Source: an uncultured Slackia sp.
Lineage (GTDB): Bacteria > Actinomycetota > Coriobacteriia > Coriobacteriales > Eggerthellaceae
Assembly (NCBI GenBank): GCA_934661005.1
Contig: CAKUIK010000004.1
Span: forward strand, 18,866-82,865
DNA length: 64,000 bases
Reading direction: 5' to 3'
In this document: one piece after another, positions 25,065 to 34,325 of the stretch
Layout of the letters: each line of letters opens with the position of its first letter
How positions within the stretch are numbered: the first letter of the stretch is position 1
Notes under the pieces: model-generated
What the model was told of the DNA's origin: nothing
What the model saw: only the letters and a program-made list of their open reading frames with translations
Databases searched by the model: none
Made by a program: the position numbers and the translations under genes

Positions 25065-27656
25065 ATGTCAGACGCTCATCCTGAAGATCTTATCGAAGTC
25101 GTTGAGGCCGATGAAATCGCAGCCGCCGCCCATGGCGAGCTCGGCCGCATCGCCAATAAGCTTTACGACGAAGACGCCTCTACCGAAGAGTCGTTCATGG
25201 CGTTCATGGAATGGTGCGAGTCGCGCGGCATTGAGCTGTGGCCGCACCAAGAGGAAGCCCTCATGGACATCATGGTGGGCGACCACGTGATTCTGGGCAC
25301 GCCGACGGGTTCGGGCAAATCGCTCGTGGCGCTCGGCATGCATTTCATGGCGATGTGCTTTGGTGAACGTTCTTATTACACGGCGCCCATCAAGGCGCTC
25401 GTGAGCGAGAAATTCTTCAATTTGGTCGAATTGCTCGGCCGCGACAATGTGGGCATGATCACCGGCGACGTGCATATCAACGTCGACGCGCCCGTGATTT
25501 GCTGCACGGCCGAGATTCTCGCGAACCTCGCGCTTCGCGAGGGCGCCGATGCCCAAGTGCATTCGGTGGCGGCCGATGAATTCCACTATTTCAGCGATTT
25601 CGATCGCGGTTGGGCGTGGCAGGTGCCGCTGCTCACGCTTCCGAAAACGCAGTTTTTGCTGATGAGCGCCACGCTCGGCGATGTTGGCGAAATCGCCGCC
25701 ACGCTGCAGCGCCAAACGGGCAACACGGTGAGCCGCGTGATGAACGCCCCGCGCCCCGTGCCGCTTTCCTATGAATATGTGAAAACGCCGATCGAGGCCA
25801 CGGTCGAGCTCGCTTTGCGTGCTGGCGAGGGCCCCATGTATTTGGTACATTTCTCCCAAGATGCGGCGCTTTCCACAGCGAGCGCGCTTGCGAGCTATGG
25901 CGTTGCCACCAAGGCGCAACGCGAGGCGGTCAAGGAAGCCATGAAGGGCACGGCGTTTACCACCGCGTTCGGCAAAACGCTCAAGCGCCTGCTTGGTTTC
26001 GGCGTGGGCGTGCACCATGCGGGCATGCTGCCGCGCTATCGCCTGCTTGTCGAAAAGCTCGCCCAGCAGGGTCTTCTGCCGGTAATTTGCGGCACCGACA
26101 CGCTGGGCGTGGGCATTAACGTGCCCATCCATACTGTGGTTTTCACGCAGCTCACGAAATTCGACGGCTATAAAATGCGCCGCCTTCGTTCGCGCGAGTT
26201 CCACCAAATCGCCGGTCGCGCGGGTCGTTCGGGTTTCGATAGCGAAGGTCGCGTGCTTGCCGAGGCGCCCGAGCATGAAATTGAGAACTACAAAGCCATG
26301 GTGAAGGCCGCAGGCGACGAGAAGAAGCTGCGCCGTATCAAGAAGAAGAAAGCGCCCGAGGGCTTTGTGAATTGGAACGAGCAGACCTTCGACCACCTTA
26401 TTGAATCGCAGCCCGAAAAGCTCACGCCGCGTTTGCGCATCACCCATTCCATGGTGCTTTCCGTGGTGGAGCAGGGCGGCGACGCACGTGCTCGCGTCGA
26501 AGCGCTCATCGACGACTCCATGCAGACGCCTGAGGAAAAAATCAAGCTCTCGCAGCGTGCCGATGAAGTGTTCGCCACTCTCATCGATGCTGACGTGGTA
26601 GAGCGTCGCGAGGCTGAAGATGGCGGCACCGAATACGTGCTCACGATGGATTTGCCCGACGATTTCGCGCTTGACCAGCCTCTTTCGCCGTTCTTGCTCG
26701 CGGCGCTTGAGCTGCTTGATCCCGAAAGCGAAACCTATGCGCTCGATGCGGTTTCCATGGTTGAAGCGACGCTCGAAAACCCGCGCCAGGTGCTGCGCGC
26801 GCAGGAACGCAAGGCGCGCGATAGGGCTATGGCCGAAATGAAGATGGACGGCGTCGATTACGATGAGCGCGTGGAGCGCATCGCCGAGGTCACCTATCCC
26901 AAGCCGCTCGAAGATTTGCTCAATTCCGCCTTCGCGCAGTATTGCGAGAAGGTGCCGTGGGCTCGCGACTTCGAGTTAAGCCCCAAGTCGGTTCTGCGCG
27001 ACATGCTCGAAACGGCGAGCGACTTCAAGGGCTATATTCAGCGCTTGGGAATCGCACGTTTTGAGGGTATTCTGCTTCGCTATTTGGCCGAGGCTTTCCG
27101 CGCGCTCGATCGCACGGTGCCCATCGATAAGCGCGACGAGCAGATGAAAGACATCATCGCCTGGCTTGGACTCGTGGTGAGCTCGGTTGATTCGAGCTTG
27201 GTGGACGAGTGGGCCAATGCGGGCGCGTCGCTTGACGCGGCTCCGCCCGAGGCGCAAACCGACGCCGTGGTGCGCGACAGGCGTGGCCTCACTGTGCTCG
27301 TGCGCAACGCGCTCATCTCGCGCGTGCGTTTGGCTTCGCTTGGCCGCGTGGCCGATTTGGGCGAGATGGACGCCGATTGGGGTTTTGGCGAGCGCGCTTG
27401 GCAGGCGGCGCTTGACGAGTACTTCGCCCAGCACGACGAAATCGTGCTCGATGCTGATGCTCGTTCGAAGAAATACCTTGTCATTGATGAATCCGACGAA
27501 GAGGCGGCCCATGTGTGGCACGCGCGCCAGATATTCCGCGACGAATCGGACGATCGCGACTTCAGCATAAGCGCCGATGTCGACCTCGATGCGACGCAGA
27601 TGGGCGATGGCGTGGTGTTCGCAAACTACCGCGTTGGCTTCATCGACGAACAGTAA
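25065..27656 (+). CDS. Ski2-like DExH-box helicase with DUF3516-type C-terminus
   Basis: An 863-residue superfamily 2 helicase. Motif I is GTPTGSGKS (near 78), motif Ia in YTAPIKALVSEKF, motif II DEFH (near 172), motif III LMSATLGD and motif VI QIAGRAGRSGF. The VHHAGMLPRYR stretch is typical of Ski2/Mtr4/HelY proteins, which unwind RNA. The last ~400 residues, with no helicase motif, resemble the DUF3516 region of actinobacterial homologues. A role in RNA processing or turnover is inferred from family. The ATG at 25065 has only a modest ribosome site. The next gene starts 18 bp downstream. Confidence 0.88.
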   Translation: MSDAHPEDLIEVVEADEIAAAAHGELGRIANKLYDEDASTEESFMAFMEWCESRGIELWPHQEEALMDIMVGDHVILGTPTGSGKSLVALGMHFMAMCFGERSYYTAPIKALVSEKFFNLVELLGRDNVGMITGDVHINVDAPVICCTAEILANLALREGADAQVHSVAADEFHYFSDFDRGWAWQVPLLTLPKTQFLLMSATLGDVGEIAATLQRQTGNTVSRVMNAPRPVPLSYEYVKTPIEATVELALRAGEGPMYLVHFSQDAALSTASALASYGVATKAQREAVKEAMKGTAFTTAFGKTLKRLLGFGVGVHHAGMLPRYRLLVEKLAQQGLLPVICGTDTLGVGINVPIHTVVFTQLTKFDGYKMRRLRSREFHQIAGRAGRSGFDSEGRVLAEAPEHEIENYKAMVKAAGDEKKLRRIKKKKAPEGFVNWNEQTFDHLIESQPEKLTPRLRITHSMVLSVVEQGGDARARVEALIDDSMQTPEEKIKLSQRADEVFATLIDADVVERREAEDGGTEYVLTMDLPDDFALDQPLSPFLLAALELLDPESETYALDAVSMVEATLENPRQVLRAQERKARDRAMAEMKMDGVDYDERVERIAEVTYPKPLEDLLNSAFAQYCEKVPWARDFELSPKSVLRDMLETASDFKGYIQRLGIARFEGILLRYLAEAFRALDRTVPIDKRDEQMKDIIAWLGLVVSSVDSSLVDEWANAGASLDAAPPEAQTDAVVRDRRGLTVLVRNALISRVRLASLGRVADLGEMDADWGFGERAWQAALDEYFAQHDEIVLDADARSKKYLVIDESDEEAAHVWHARQIFRDESDDRDFSISADVDLDATQMGDGVVFANYRVGFIDEQ

Positions 27657-27674
27657 AGCCACCAAGGGGAATCT

Positions 27675-29450
27675 ATGAAACAATCGACCACGCGCCGCAC
27701 GCTGCATTACTACTGGCAGGTAACGCGCAAGCACAAAGGCCTGTTTTGGGGGCTTATCGTATCGACCTTTCTTTTCGTGGCGTTGCTCTCGTATGGCAAC
27801 CCCTACGTTATGAGCCTCGTCGTCGACCGCGTGAGTGAGGGCGGCGTGGGGCCCGACGAGGTCTTTTCCGCCTATGGGCCCTATATCGTCGCTCTTATCG
27901 CGATTAACGTTTTCGGCCAGGCTGCAAGCAAATTTCAGGACTACACGCTCTATAAATTGGAAATCGCGGCTGCGTACGATTTGGCCACGATGAGCTTCGA
28001 TGCGCTGTGCAACCAGTCCATGAGCTTTCATTCCAACCGCTTCGGCGGCACGCTTGTCAGCCAAACGTCGAAATTCATGAGCGCCTACCAGCAAATCGTC
28101 GAGACCATCATGTTCCCGTTTCTGCCGGTTATTTGCTCGGTCATCTTCACGTGCGGCATTCTGGCGCCGCGCGTGCCGGTGTATGTGGCCATCCTTATGG
28201 CGTTGCTCGCGGTGTATGCCACGGTTTCGTATGTCATGTACAAGCGCATTCTGTCGCTCAACGAGAGGGCGGCGAGCGCCCAAAACCAGTTGTCGGGCGA
28301 GCTGTCCGATTCGGTGTCGAATATCCTTGCCGTGAAAACGTATGGGCGCGAAGACTATGAGCGCGGGCTGTTCGATGCGGCGAACAGGGAAGTGGTTGCA
28401 CGCGATTCGAAGCGCATGTGGGCCTCGCTCACGCGCGGCATTATTACGGCGTCGATTACCGTGGTCATCATGAGCGTGGTGGCCGTGTTCATCGCGGGCG
28501 GCAATGCGTGGTACGGCATTACGCCGGGCACGCTTGTGATGATGTTCACCTATACCTACACGGTCACGAATCAGTTCAATTTCATCAACAACGGCCTGCA
28601 GCGTTTCAATCGCGCGTTCGGCGATGCGAGCGGCATGACGGCCACGCTCGATGAGCCGCGCCTGGTGGCCGATGCTGCTGGCGCGCCCGATTTGCAGGTG
28701 CGCGAAGGCGCGATCGATTTCGAGGGCATTGGCTTTTCCTATGGCGAGGGCGATACGAAAACGCAGGTGTTCGACGATTTCGAGCTGCATATTCCCGCGG
28801 GCCAGCGTGTTGGCCTCGTTGGGCTTTCTGGCGCGGGCAAAACTACGCTCACGAAGCTCTTGCTTCGTCTGTCAGACATTCAACAGGGGCGCATTCTTCT
28901 TGACGGGCAAAACATCGCGCAGTGCACGCAGCAATCGCTGCGTCGCCAAATCGCCTATGTGCCGCAGGAATCGCTGCTGTTCCATCGCAGCGTTGCCGAG
29001 AATATTGCGTATGGCAAGCCAGGCGCCAGCATGGATGAGATTCGCGAGGCGGCCGCTCGTGCGAACGCGTTGGAATTCATCGAGCGTCTGCCGCAAGGGT
29101 TCGATACTCAGGTTGGTGAGCGCGGCGTGAAGTTGTCGGGAGGCCAACGCCAGCGCATCGCCATTGCGCGTGCCATTCTGGCCGACTGTCCCGTGCTCGT
29201 GCTCGATGAAGCGACGAGCGCGCTCGATTCTGAAAGCGAAGCGCTCGTGCAAGACGCTCTCGCCACGCTTATGAAGGGGCGCACGTGCATCGTGGTGGCG
29301 CATCGCCTCTCAACGGTAGCAAGTCTCGATCGCATCGTCGTGCTCGATTCGGGCAAGGTCGCCGAAGACGGCCCGCATGAGCAGCTTATCGCCGCCGGTG
29401 GCGAATACGCCAACTTATGGAATAGGCAGACCGGCGCGTACTTGGAGTAG
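27675..29450 (+). CDS. ABC exporter, fused permease and ATPase (MsbA/MdlB type)
   Basis: A 591-residue half-transporter that would work as a homodimer in the membrane. Six membrane segments lie in residues 20-310, followed by the ATPase: Walker A GLSGAGKTT (about 384), Q-loop YVPQESLLF, signature LSGGQRQR (about 488), Walker B VLVLDEATSALD and switch AHRLST. ATG 27675 follows AAGGGGA, 18 bp after the helicase, so co-transcription is likely. Substrate is unknown; the family exports lipids, peptides and drugs. Confidence 0.92.
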   Translation: MKQSTTRRTLHYYWQVTRKHKGLFWGLIVSTFLFVALLSYGNPYVMSLVVDRVSEGGVGPDEVFSAYGPYIVALIAINVFGQAASKFQDYTLYKLEIAAAYDLATMSFDALCNQSMSFHSNRFGGTLVSQTSKFMSAYQQIVETIMFPFLPVICSVIFTCGILAPRVPVYVAILMALLAVYATVSYVMYKRILSLNERAASAQNQLSGELSDSVSNILAVKTYGREDYERGLFDAANREVVARDSKRMWASLTRGIITASITVVIMSVVAVFIAGGNAWYGITPGTLVMMFTYTYTVTNQFNFINNGLQRFNRAFGDASGMTATLDEPRLVADAAGAPDLQVREGAIDFEGIGFSYGEGDTKTQVFDDFELHIPAGQRVGLVGLSGAGKTTLTKLLLRLSDIQQGRILLDGQNIAQCTQQSLRRQIAYVPQESLLFHRSVAENIAYGKPGASMDEIREAAARANALEFIERLPQGFDTQVGERGVKLSGGQRQRIAIARAILADCPVLVLDEATSALDSESEALVQDALATLMKGRTCIVVAHRLSTVASLDRIVVLDSGKVAEDGPHEQLIAAGGEYANLWNRQTGAYLE

Positions 29451-29513
29451 TGCTATCGGCCAACGTCACTAAGAGGCTAGGCGGTCGTTCCGGTCCCAAT
29501 TATTGCCTGCGAG

Positions 29514-29661
29514 AACCCGTTAAATGCTCGGAGCATTTAACGGGTTAAGGCGCGCCAAGACCGTCGGCGTTCAAATACGTTCTTCGCCTTAAAGCTGAAC
29601 GCCGCCAAGCGAGCGCAAAGCGAACGAAGTGAGCGATAGCGAGCTGTGGTCTTGGCGCGTC
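29514..29661. repeat. Palindrome-rich intergenic element
   Basis: Between two convergent genes lies a compact set of inverted repeats. The first is a 16-bp perfect hairpin with a one-base centre (29514-29546). The second is a 12-bp stem, extendable to 14 with a G-U pair (29551-29562 with 29648-29659). Inside it is a 9-bp stem (29565-29573 with 29596-29604), followed by a run of AGCGA-like short repeats (29609-29644). No U-tract follows any stem, so these are not standard terminators. The layout resembles REP/MITE-type elements or a folded RNA. Confidence 0.6.
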
Positions 29662-29694
29662 CCATCCGGGCCCTCCCGAGCGAGTTAGTCGAAC

Positions 29695-31860
29695 CTACTT
29701 CTTCAAAAGCGGCGTAAGTTCCCCTCGGCACAGAATCTGAACCGAGCGGGTCGCGCGTGAAACGGTGGTGTACAGGCGGTTTTTCGCCACGCGGTCATCG
29801 GCGGGGAACACGCGTGCGCTCGCATCGGGCACGATTACGTGGTCGAATTCCAAGCCCTTCGCCAGCTGCAGCGTAATAATCATGGCGCCGTTTGTGGGCA
29901 GCTCGGCTGCTGTTTCCATATCGACCAAGCCATCGGCGGCATCGCCCAAGAACGCGCGCAGGCGCTTGGCCTCGTGTTTCCATGGCACCACAATGGCCGT
30001 AAGCCCGTCGTTTTCCTTCGCGTGCGCAATGGCTTCGCGCAATGCAGCGGCGTATTCGTCGTCGTTGTCGTAGCAATCAACGCGCACGGGTTCGCTTGCG
30101 CGTTGCACCGACGAGATTTTCGCGCGCTGCTCGGCAGGCAAAAGCCCCGCGAAAATCTCAGTAATTTCGGGCGAGGAGCGGTAGCTCGTAAGCAGGCTGC
30201 AGGTTGAAATGCCGCCGCGCAGGCGTGTGAATACTTCTCGCACCTCGGCAAACGACGCCGTGTTGGGGTTGATTGCCTGGTTTTCGTCGCCCAGGAGCAT
30301 GAAATGCGCGCGACGGAAGAAGCGTGCGAGCACGGCGAGCTGTGCTGCCGAATAGTCTTGCACCTCGTCAATCATCACGTATTTCGCATAGGCGTCGCCC
30401 AATCCAGTGATCGCCATCTTCAAATAGAGCCATTCAAGCGCCGAGAGGCTCTTTTCGCCCAAAAGGCGCATACCAATGCGGTCGATGCGCAGCCATGCGT
30501 CGTCGCGCACGGCGCGAAACGCTCCTTGGTAGCGGTCTTGCAGAAGGCGCAGCGCGAAATCGCGCGCTTCTTTTTCGTCGACGGGCGCGTAAGGCTCGCC
30601 GAACTGGGAAAGCTGCTCGTTGAGCGTCATGCCCTCAAGCTCTTCAAGCACGGCGGAGCCCGATGCGAGCTGCTTTACGCGCGCCTCGAGCGCGTCTTCC
30701 AAATCTTCGCGCATGAGCGTGGCTCGGTGTGGGCCGGCGGGCACGTTGCGGTACTTCGCATTCACCTTGCGAATCTGGTTGATGCCCAGAAGTTTCACGT
30801 TGCCATGGTGCAGTTCGCGGAAGTCATCGTCTTCGAATTCGAGGTTTGCAATGGCTTCGTCGATGCGCCACAGGGCGCCGACGGGCACGCTCTTTTTCTC
30901 GACGGCCTTGTCAAGCGGCATCACGCGGCTCGCGAATTCCGCCCACGTGAGCGTTTCGGGATTGCGTTCTCCCATGTCGGGCAGCACGTTTTCGATATAC
31001 GTGCGGAAAATCGGGTTCGGCGTAATAAGGAACACTTCGCTCGGGTCGAGCTCGGTGCGGTTTTGGTAGAACAGGTATGCGATGCGCTGCAGAAGCACGC
31101 TCGTTTTGCCGCTGCCGGCGATGCCCGCCACCAAAAGCGCGGGAACGTCTTCGTGGCGCACCACTTCGTTTTGCTCGCGCTGGATGGTGGCGGTGATGGC
31201 CTTCATTTGCGCGGTGCGCTGGTGCGAGAGTGATTCGAGCAGAAGCGCGTCCTGAATGGCGACGGTGGTGTCGAAGTAGGCGTGGAGCGCGTCGGCTTCG
31301 ATGTCGAACTGGCGTCGGCACGCGAGGTCAACATGAATGGTTCGTCCGTTTGCCACATAGCTCGTGGCTCCGTTGCTTTGGTTGTAGTAGGTCTCGGCAA
31401 CGGGGCTTCGCCAGTCTACGACCAGGCGTTTATAGTTATCGTCGGAAATGCCGGCGGCGCCAATATAGAGTTCTTTGGGCGGCTGGCCGGGCTTGAATTG
31501 CAGCTCGACTTTCGCGAAGTACGGCTGTCGCAAAAGCAGGCGGCAGCGCGCCAATTTGTCGGCGGTCACTTCCTGCTGCGCGTTGTACGAATCGATGACG
31601 CTGTTCACGGCGCCATACGACGCGTAGGTTTCGCTCGTTTCGGTATCGCTTGTGAAGTCGTTCGAGATTTCGGAAAGCAAATCGAGTTTATCGCGCGCGG
31701 CTGCGGCGCTCGTGGCTTCCATTTTGCGCACAAGTTCGCCGCGCATCTTTTCCAACTCGGCGTATACCTCGGAAAGATGCGCCTGTTCGGCGGCGAAAAC
31801 GGGGTCGTCGGGCGAGGTGCCGAACGCCTGGGCGTCTTCGGCTGCGGTGTTTTCTTGCAT
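29695..31860 (-). CDS. helD: HelD-like DNA/RNA-polymerase-associated helicase
   Basis: A UvrD-like superfamily 1 ATPase of 721 residues. The N-terminal coiled coil (about 25-75, AEQAHLSEVYAELEKMRGELV) is the arm that in HelD enters RNA polymerase. Walker A is AGIAGSGKTSVLL, motif II is MIDEVQDYS, and motifs V/VI include LQLAKGLEFDHVIV and LYTTVSRATRSV. HelD releases stalled RNA polymerase from DNA in Gram-positive bacteria. ATG 31860 follows AGGAGC. It is convergent with the ABC exporter across the palindromic element. Confidence 0.9.
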   Translation of the reverse strand: MQENTAAEDAQAFGTSPDDPVFAAEQAHLSEVYAELEKMRGELVRKMEATSAAAARDKLDLLSEISNDFTSDTETSETYASYGAVNSVIDSYNAQQEVTADKLARCRLLLRQPYFAKVELQFKPGQPPKELYIGAAGISDDNYKRLVVDWRSPVAETYYNQSNGATSYVANGRTIHVDLACRRQFDIEADALHAYFDTTVAIQDALLLESLSHQRTAQMKAITATIQREQNEVVRHEDVPALLVAGIAGSGKTSVLLQRIAYLFYQNRTELDPSEVFLITPNPIFRTYIENVLPDMGERNPETLTWAEFASRVMPLDKAVEKKSVPVGALWRIDEAIANLEFEDDDFRELHHGNVKLLGINQIRKVNAKYRNVPAGPHRATLMREDLEDALEARVKQLASGSAVLEELEGMTLNEQLSQFGEPYAPVDEKEARDFALRLLQDRYQGAFRAVRDDAWLRIDRIGMRLLGEKSLSALEWLYLKMAITGLGDAYAKYVMIDEVQDYSAAQLAVLARFFRRAHFMLLGDENQAINPNTASFAEVREVFTRLRGGISTCSLLTSYRSSPEITEIFAGLLPAEQRAKISSVQRASEPVRVDCYDNDDEYAAALREAIAHAKENDGLTAIVVPWKHEAKRLRAFLGDAADGLVDMETAAELPTNGAMIITLQLAKGLEFDHVIVPDASARVFPADDRVAKNRLYTTVSRATRSVQILCRGELTPLLKK

Positions 31861-31993
31861 AGCGGCTCCTAGCATTCGCGGGCCAAAATTCGGACAAACT
31901 AGTTTACCCGCATTTCAGCCCGCAAGCCAATGGCGCGTCTTGTTGTAAAGAAATCACCACGCATTCGCGCCCTTGAAGGTGGCGCGGGCAGTG

Positions 31994-32164
31994 CTATCCG
32001 CGCTTTGAGCCCTGTCTGCGAATGCCGCCTTTGTGCCCGCAGGCTTTGTTTGGGCCAATGCCTTTTGCGGAAGGCCCCTTCACGTTTGTGCATCGTGCGG
32101 CTTGCATGGCGGCTTTGCGCGCGAGGACCGCTTCGAATGCTTTGTTCGAGGAAGGACGAGCCAT
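31994..32164 (-). CDS. Small basic protein translationally coupled to the LOG gene
   Basis: A 56-residue reading frame whose ATG shares its A with the TAA stop of the upstream LOG gene (TAATG arrangement), a typical sign of coupled translation. The product is rich in Lys, Arg, Ala and Gly (for example NKAFEAVLARKAAMQAA, then GHKGGIRRQGSKRG) and has two Cys residues. I recognise no family. The ribosome site is weak, so translation would depend on the upstream gene. It may be a chance frame. Confidence 0.35.
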   Translation of the reverse strand: MARPSSNKAFEAVLARKAAMQAARCTNVKGPSAKGIGPNKACGHKGGIRRQGSKRG

Positions 32165-32697
32165 TATTTCTCGAGCCAATCGATAATGTCGTCGGGACTA
32201 GTGAAAACATCGCAGAACGCACGCCAATCGCAGGAGTTGAGGCCCGTTTCGCAGGAAAGGTCGAGCATTTCCACGAGCGGTTTGAAGTAGCCGTCGACGT
32301 CGAGCAGCGCGCAGGTGGCCTTCAGCTCGCCAGCCTTGATTTGCGACATCACGCTGAAGAATTCCTCGAACGTGCCAAGGCCGCCCGGCAGCGTGACGAA
32401 GGCGTCGGACATGCGCACCATGCGCTTGATGCGCGTGGAAAGGTCGGGCTCTTCCACGTTTTCGATGCCCTCGACAATGGAGCGCCCCTTGGCGGTAAGG
32501 CCCGTAGTGGTTACGCCGAACACGTGCCCACCTGCAGCGACGGCGGCATTCGCGACATCGCCCATAAGACCCTTGTCGTAGCCCCCGAACACGAGCTCGT
32601 GGCCGCGCGCGGCGATGGTTTTGCCGAGGGCCCTCGCCGCTTCTGCATATTTCGCGTCAAGGTTGTCGGAAGAGGAGCAGAACACGCAAATTTTCAT
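32164..32697 (-). CDS. LOG-family nucleotide phosphoribohydrolase-like protein
   Basis: A 177-residue Rossmann-fold protein with GGYDKGLMG (38-46) and the LOG signature PGGLGTFEE (104-112), in which Arg/Glu residues hydrolyse the N-glycosidic bond of nucleoside monophosphates. The family is best known for releasing cytokinins or cleaving AMP. The bacterial role in an anaerobe is not settled. ATG 32697 follows AAAGGCG. A small overlapping frame follows. The divergent radical-SAM gene starts 219 bp away. Confidence 0.92.
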   Translation of the reverse strand: MKICVFCSSSDNLDAKYAEAARALGKTIAARGHELVFGGYDKGLMGDVANAAVAAGGHVFGVTTTGLTAKGRSIVEGIENVEEPDLSTRIKRMVRMSDAFVTLPGGLGTFEEFFSVMSQIKAGELKATCALLDVDGYFKPLVEMLDLSCETGLNSCDWRAFCDVFTSPDDIIDWLEK

Positions 32698-32847
32698 AGT
32701 GCGCCTTTCGATTCTTGAGGTATTTCTTCCATGCTAGCGCAATTGCCTGGGTTCTCCAAAGCACGGCAGCGTCGTTCGCGGTCTTTGCAGAATGTGGCTT
32801 TCGAACCGAAGCCACCGTACGGTCCCGTCGCGATTTTCGCGAAAAAA

Positions 32848-32899
32848 CATCTTGAATCGAACATTTATTCGCTTTAGAATAACGAAAAGATGTTCGATT
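32848..32899 (+). promoter_or_regulatory. Promoter with LexA-like palindrome ahead of the radical-SAM gene
   Basis: TTGAAT (32852-32857), a 17-bp spacer and TAGAAT (32875-32880) form a strong promoter. The spacer holds CGAACATTTATTCG (32858-32871), one base from the Gram-positive LexA core GAAC-N4-GTTC. The half-site is repeated in inverted form: AATCGAACAT (32855-32864) and ATGTTCGATT (32890-32899) are perfect inverted copies. Confidence 0.55.
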
Positions 32900-32915
32900 T
32901 TGCGGAAGGGGCGCG

Positions 32916-34232
32916 GTGGATACAACGGCAAAGCTCGCATTGCTCGCCGATGCTGCGAAATACGATGTCGCCTGCACGTCGAGCGGCATTGATCGCGATG
33001 CGCGCATGGGTGCCCTTGGAAACGCGACGGCGGCGGGCATATGCCATAGCTTTTCGGCCGACGGGCGCTGCATCACGCTTTTGAAGGTGCTGTTCACCAA
33101 CGTGTGCGTCTTCGATTGCGCCTATTGCGCGAGCCGCTGCTCCAACGATGTTCCGCGCGCTTCTTTTCGGCCGCGCGAATTGGCCGATCTCACTATGGAG
33201 TTCTACCGGCGCAATTACATCGAGGGCCTGTTTCTTTCGAGCGGGGTTTTGAAGAGCCCCGATTACACGACGGAGCGCATTATCGAATGTTTGCGCATCC
33301 TTCGCGAGGAATATGGCTTTCGCGGCTACATTCATGCGAAGGCAGTTCCGGGAACGTCGTCCGATTTGCTGGCAGCGCTCGGGCTTCTCGCCGATAGAAT
33401 CAGCGTGAACATGGAGCTGCCGTCGAGCGAAAGCCTTGCGCTTTTGTGCCCGAATAAAACGCGCGATTCCATTGTTGCGCCCATGCGCCAAATTCGCGAG
33501 GGCATCGCCGAAGATCGCGATACGCGGGCGCTTATGCGGCGCGATGCGTGTTATATGGCGCAGCGGCGTCCTGCTCGAAAAACGCGCGCATTCGCGCCGG
33601 CGGGGCAAAGCACGCAAATGATCATCGGCGCAACTCCCGAAACCGATTTTCAAATACTGAATCTCTCCTCGTCGCTCTATAAAACGATGCATATGAAGCG
33701 CGTGTTCTTCTCGGCGTATTTGTCGGTAAACGAAGACGGTCGGCTGCCGCAGGGAAATGCCGTGCAGCTCGATAGGGAGCACAGGCTTTATCAGGCCGAT
33801 TGGCTTATGCGCTTCTATAAGTTCGACGCGGCGGAGCTCATCGATGAGGACCAGCCGTTTCTTGCCACCGACATCGACCCGAAGGCGAACTGGGCTATCA
33901 ATCACCTCGATAGGTTTCCCATCGAGGTGAACACTGCGCCTTACGAAGAACTTTTGCGCGTGCCTGGCATTGGGGTGCGCGGGGCGAAGGCGATTGTGGG
34001 TGCGAGGCGCGCCACGGCGCTTGGCGAAGCCGAGCTTCGCAAGCTCGGCGTGGCATACAAGCGGGCTCGGTTTTTCATTACGTGTCGGGGTCGCTATCAG
34101 GGCCATGGCGCGCGCTTTGACAAAGAGAGCCTGCATGCCCAGCTTGCGGCGCCCATTCAAGCGGGGTCGCATGGCCGCCGGTCGGGCAAAGTGCTCGCAG
34201 GGCAAATGAGCCTTTTCGATGATGGAGGCTAG
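32916..34232 (+). CDS. Putative DNA modification/repair radical SAM protein (TIGR03916 type)
   Basis: A 438-residue radical-SAM protein with cluster cysteines C64, C68 and C71 in CVFDCAYC. A helix-hairpin-helix DNA-binding motif lies near 345-360 (LRVPGIGVRGAKAIVGAR). These are the features of TIGR03916, which is normally coded next to a DUF4130 protein (TIGR03915), often with uracil-DNA glycosylase-like domains. Here the DUF4130 partner is two genes downstream, at 35927. The GTG at 32916 follows GGAAGGGG. The promoter carries a LexA-like palindrome, which would suit a DNA-damage role. The chemistry is not established. Confidence 0.88.
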   Translation: MDTTAKLALLADAAKYDVACTSSGIDRDARMGALGNATAAGICHSFSADGRCITLLKVLFTNVCVFDCAYCASRCSNDVPRASFRPRELADLTMEFYRRNYIEGLFLSSGVLKSPDYTTERIIECLRILREEYGFRGYIHAKAVPGTSSDLLAALGLLADRISVNMELPSSESLALLCPNKTRDSIVAPMRQIREGIAEDRDTRALMRRDACYMAQRRPARKTRAFAPAGQSTQMIIGATPETDFQILNLSSSLYKTMHMKRVFFSAYLSVNEDGRLPQGNAVQLDREHRLYQADWLMRFYKFDAAELIDEDQPFLATDIDPKANWAINHLDRFPIEVNTAPYEELLRVPGIGVRGAKAIVGARRATALGEAELRKLGVAYKRARFFITCRGRYQGHGARFDKESLHAQLAAPIQAGSHGRRSGKVLAGQMSLFDDGG

Positions 34233-34325
34233 GCACTTCAGCGCATATTTTTAGCTACTATAGGGCGCAGGTGAAAATGCTTCAGCGCTCGCATGCGTTG
34301 GGGCTTTCGTAGAGGAGGAAACGGT

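Noticed and set aside
25068..26447. 459-residue antisense frame in the Ski2-like helicase
   Set aside because: Shadow frame with Arg/His-rich sequence and no start signal; the plus strand has clear helicase motifs.
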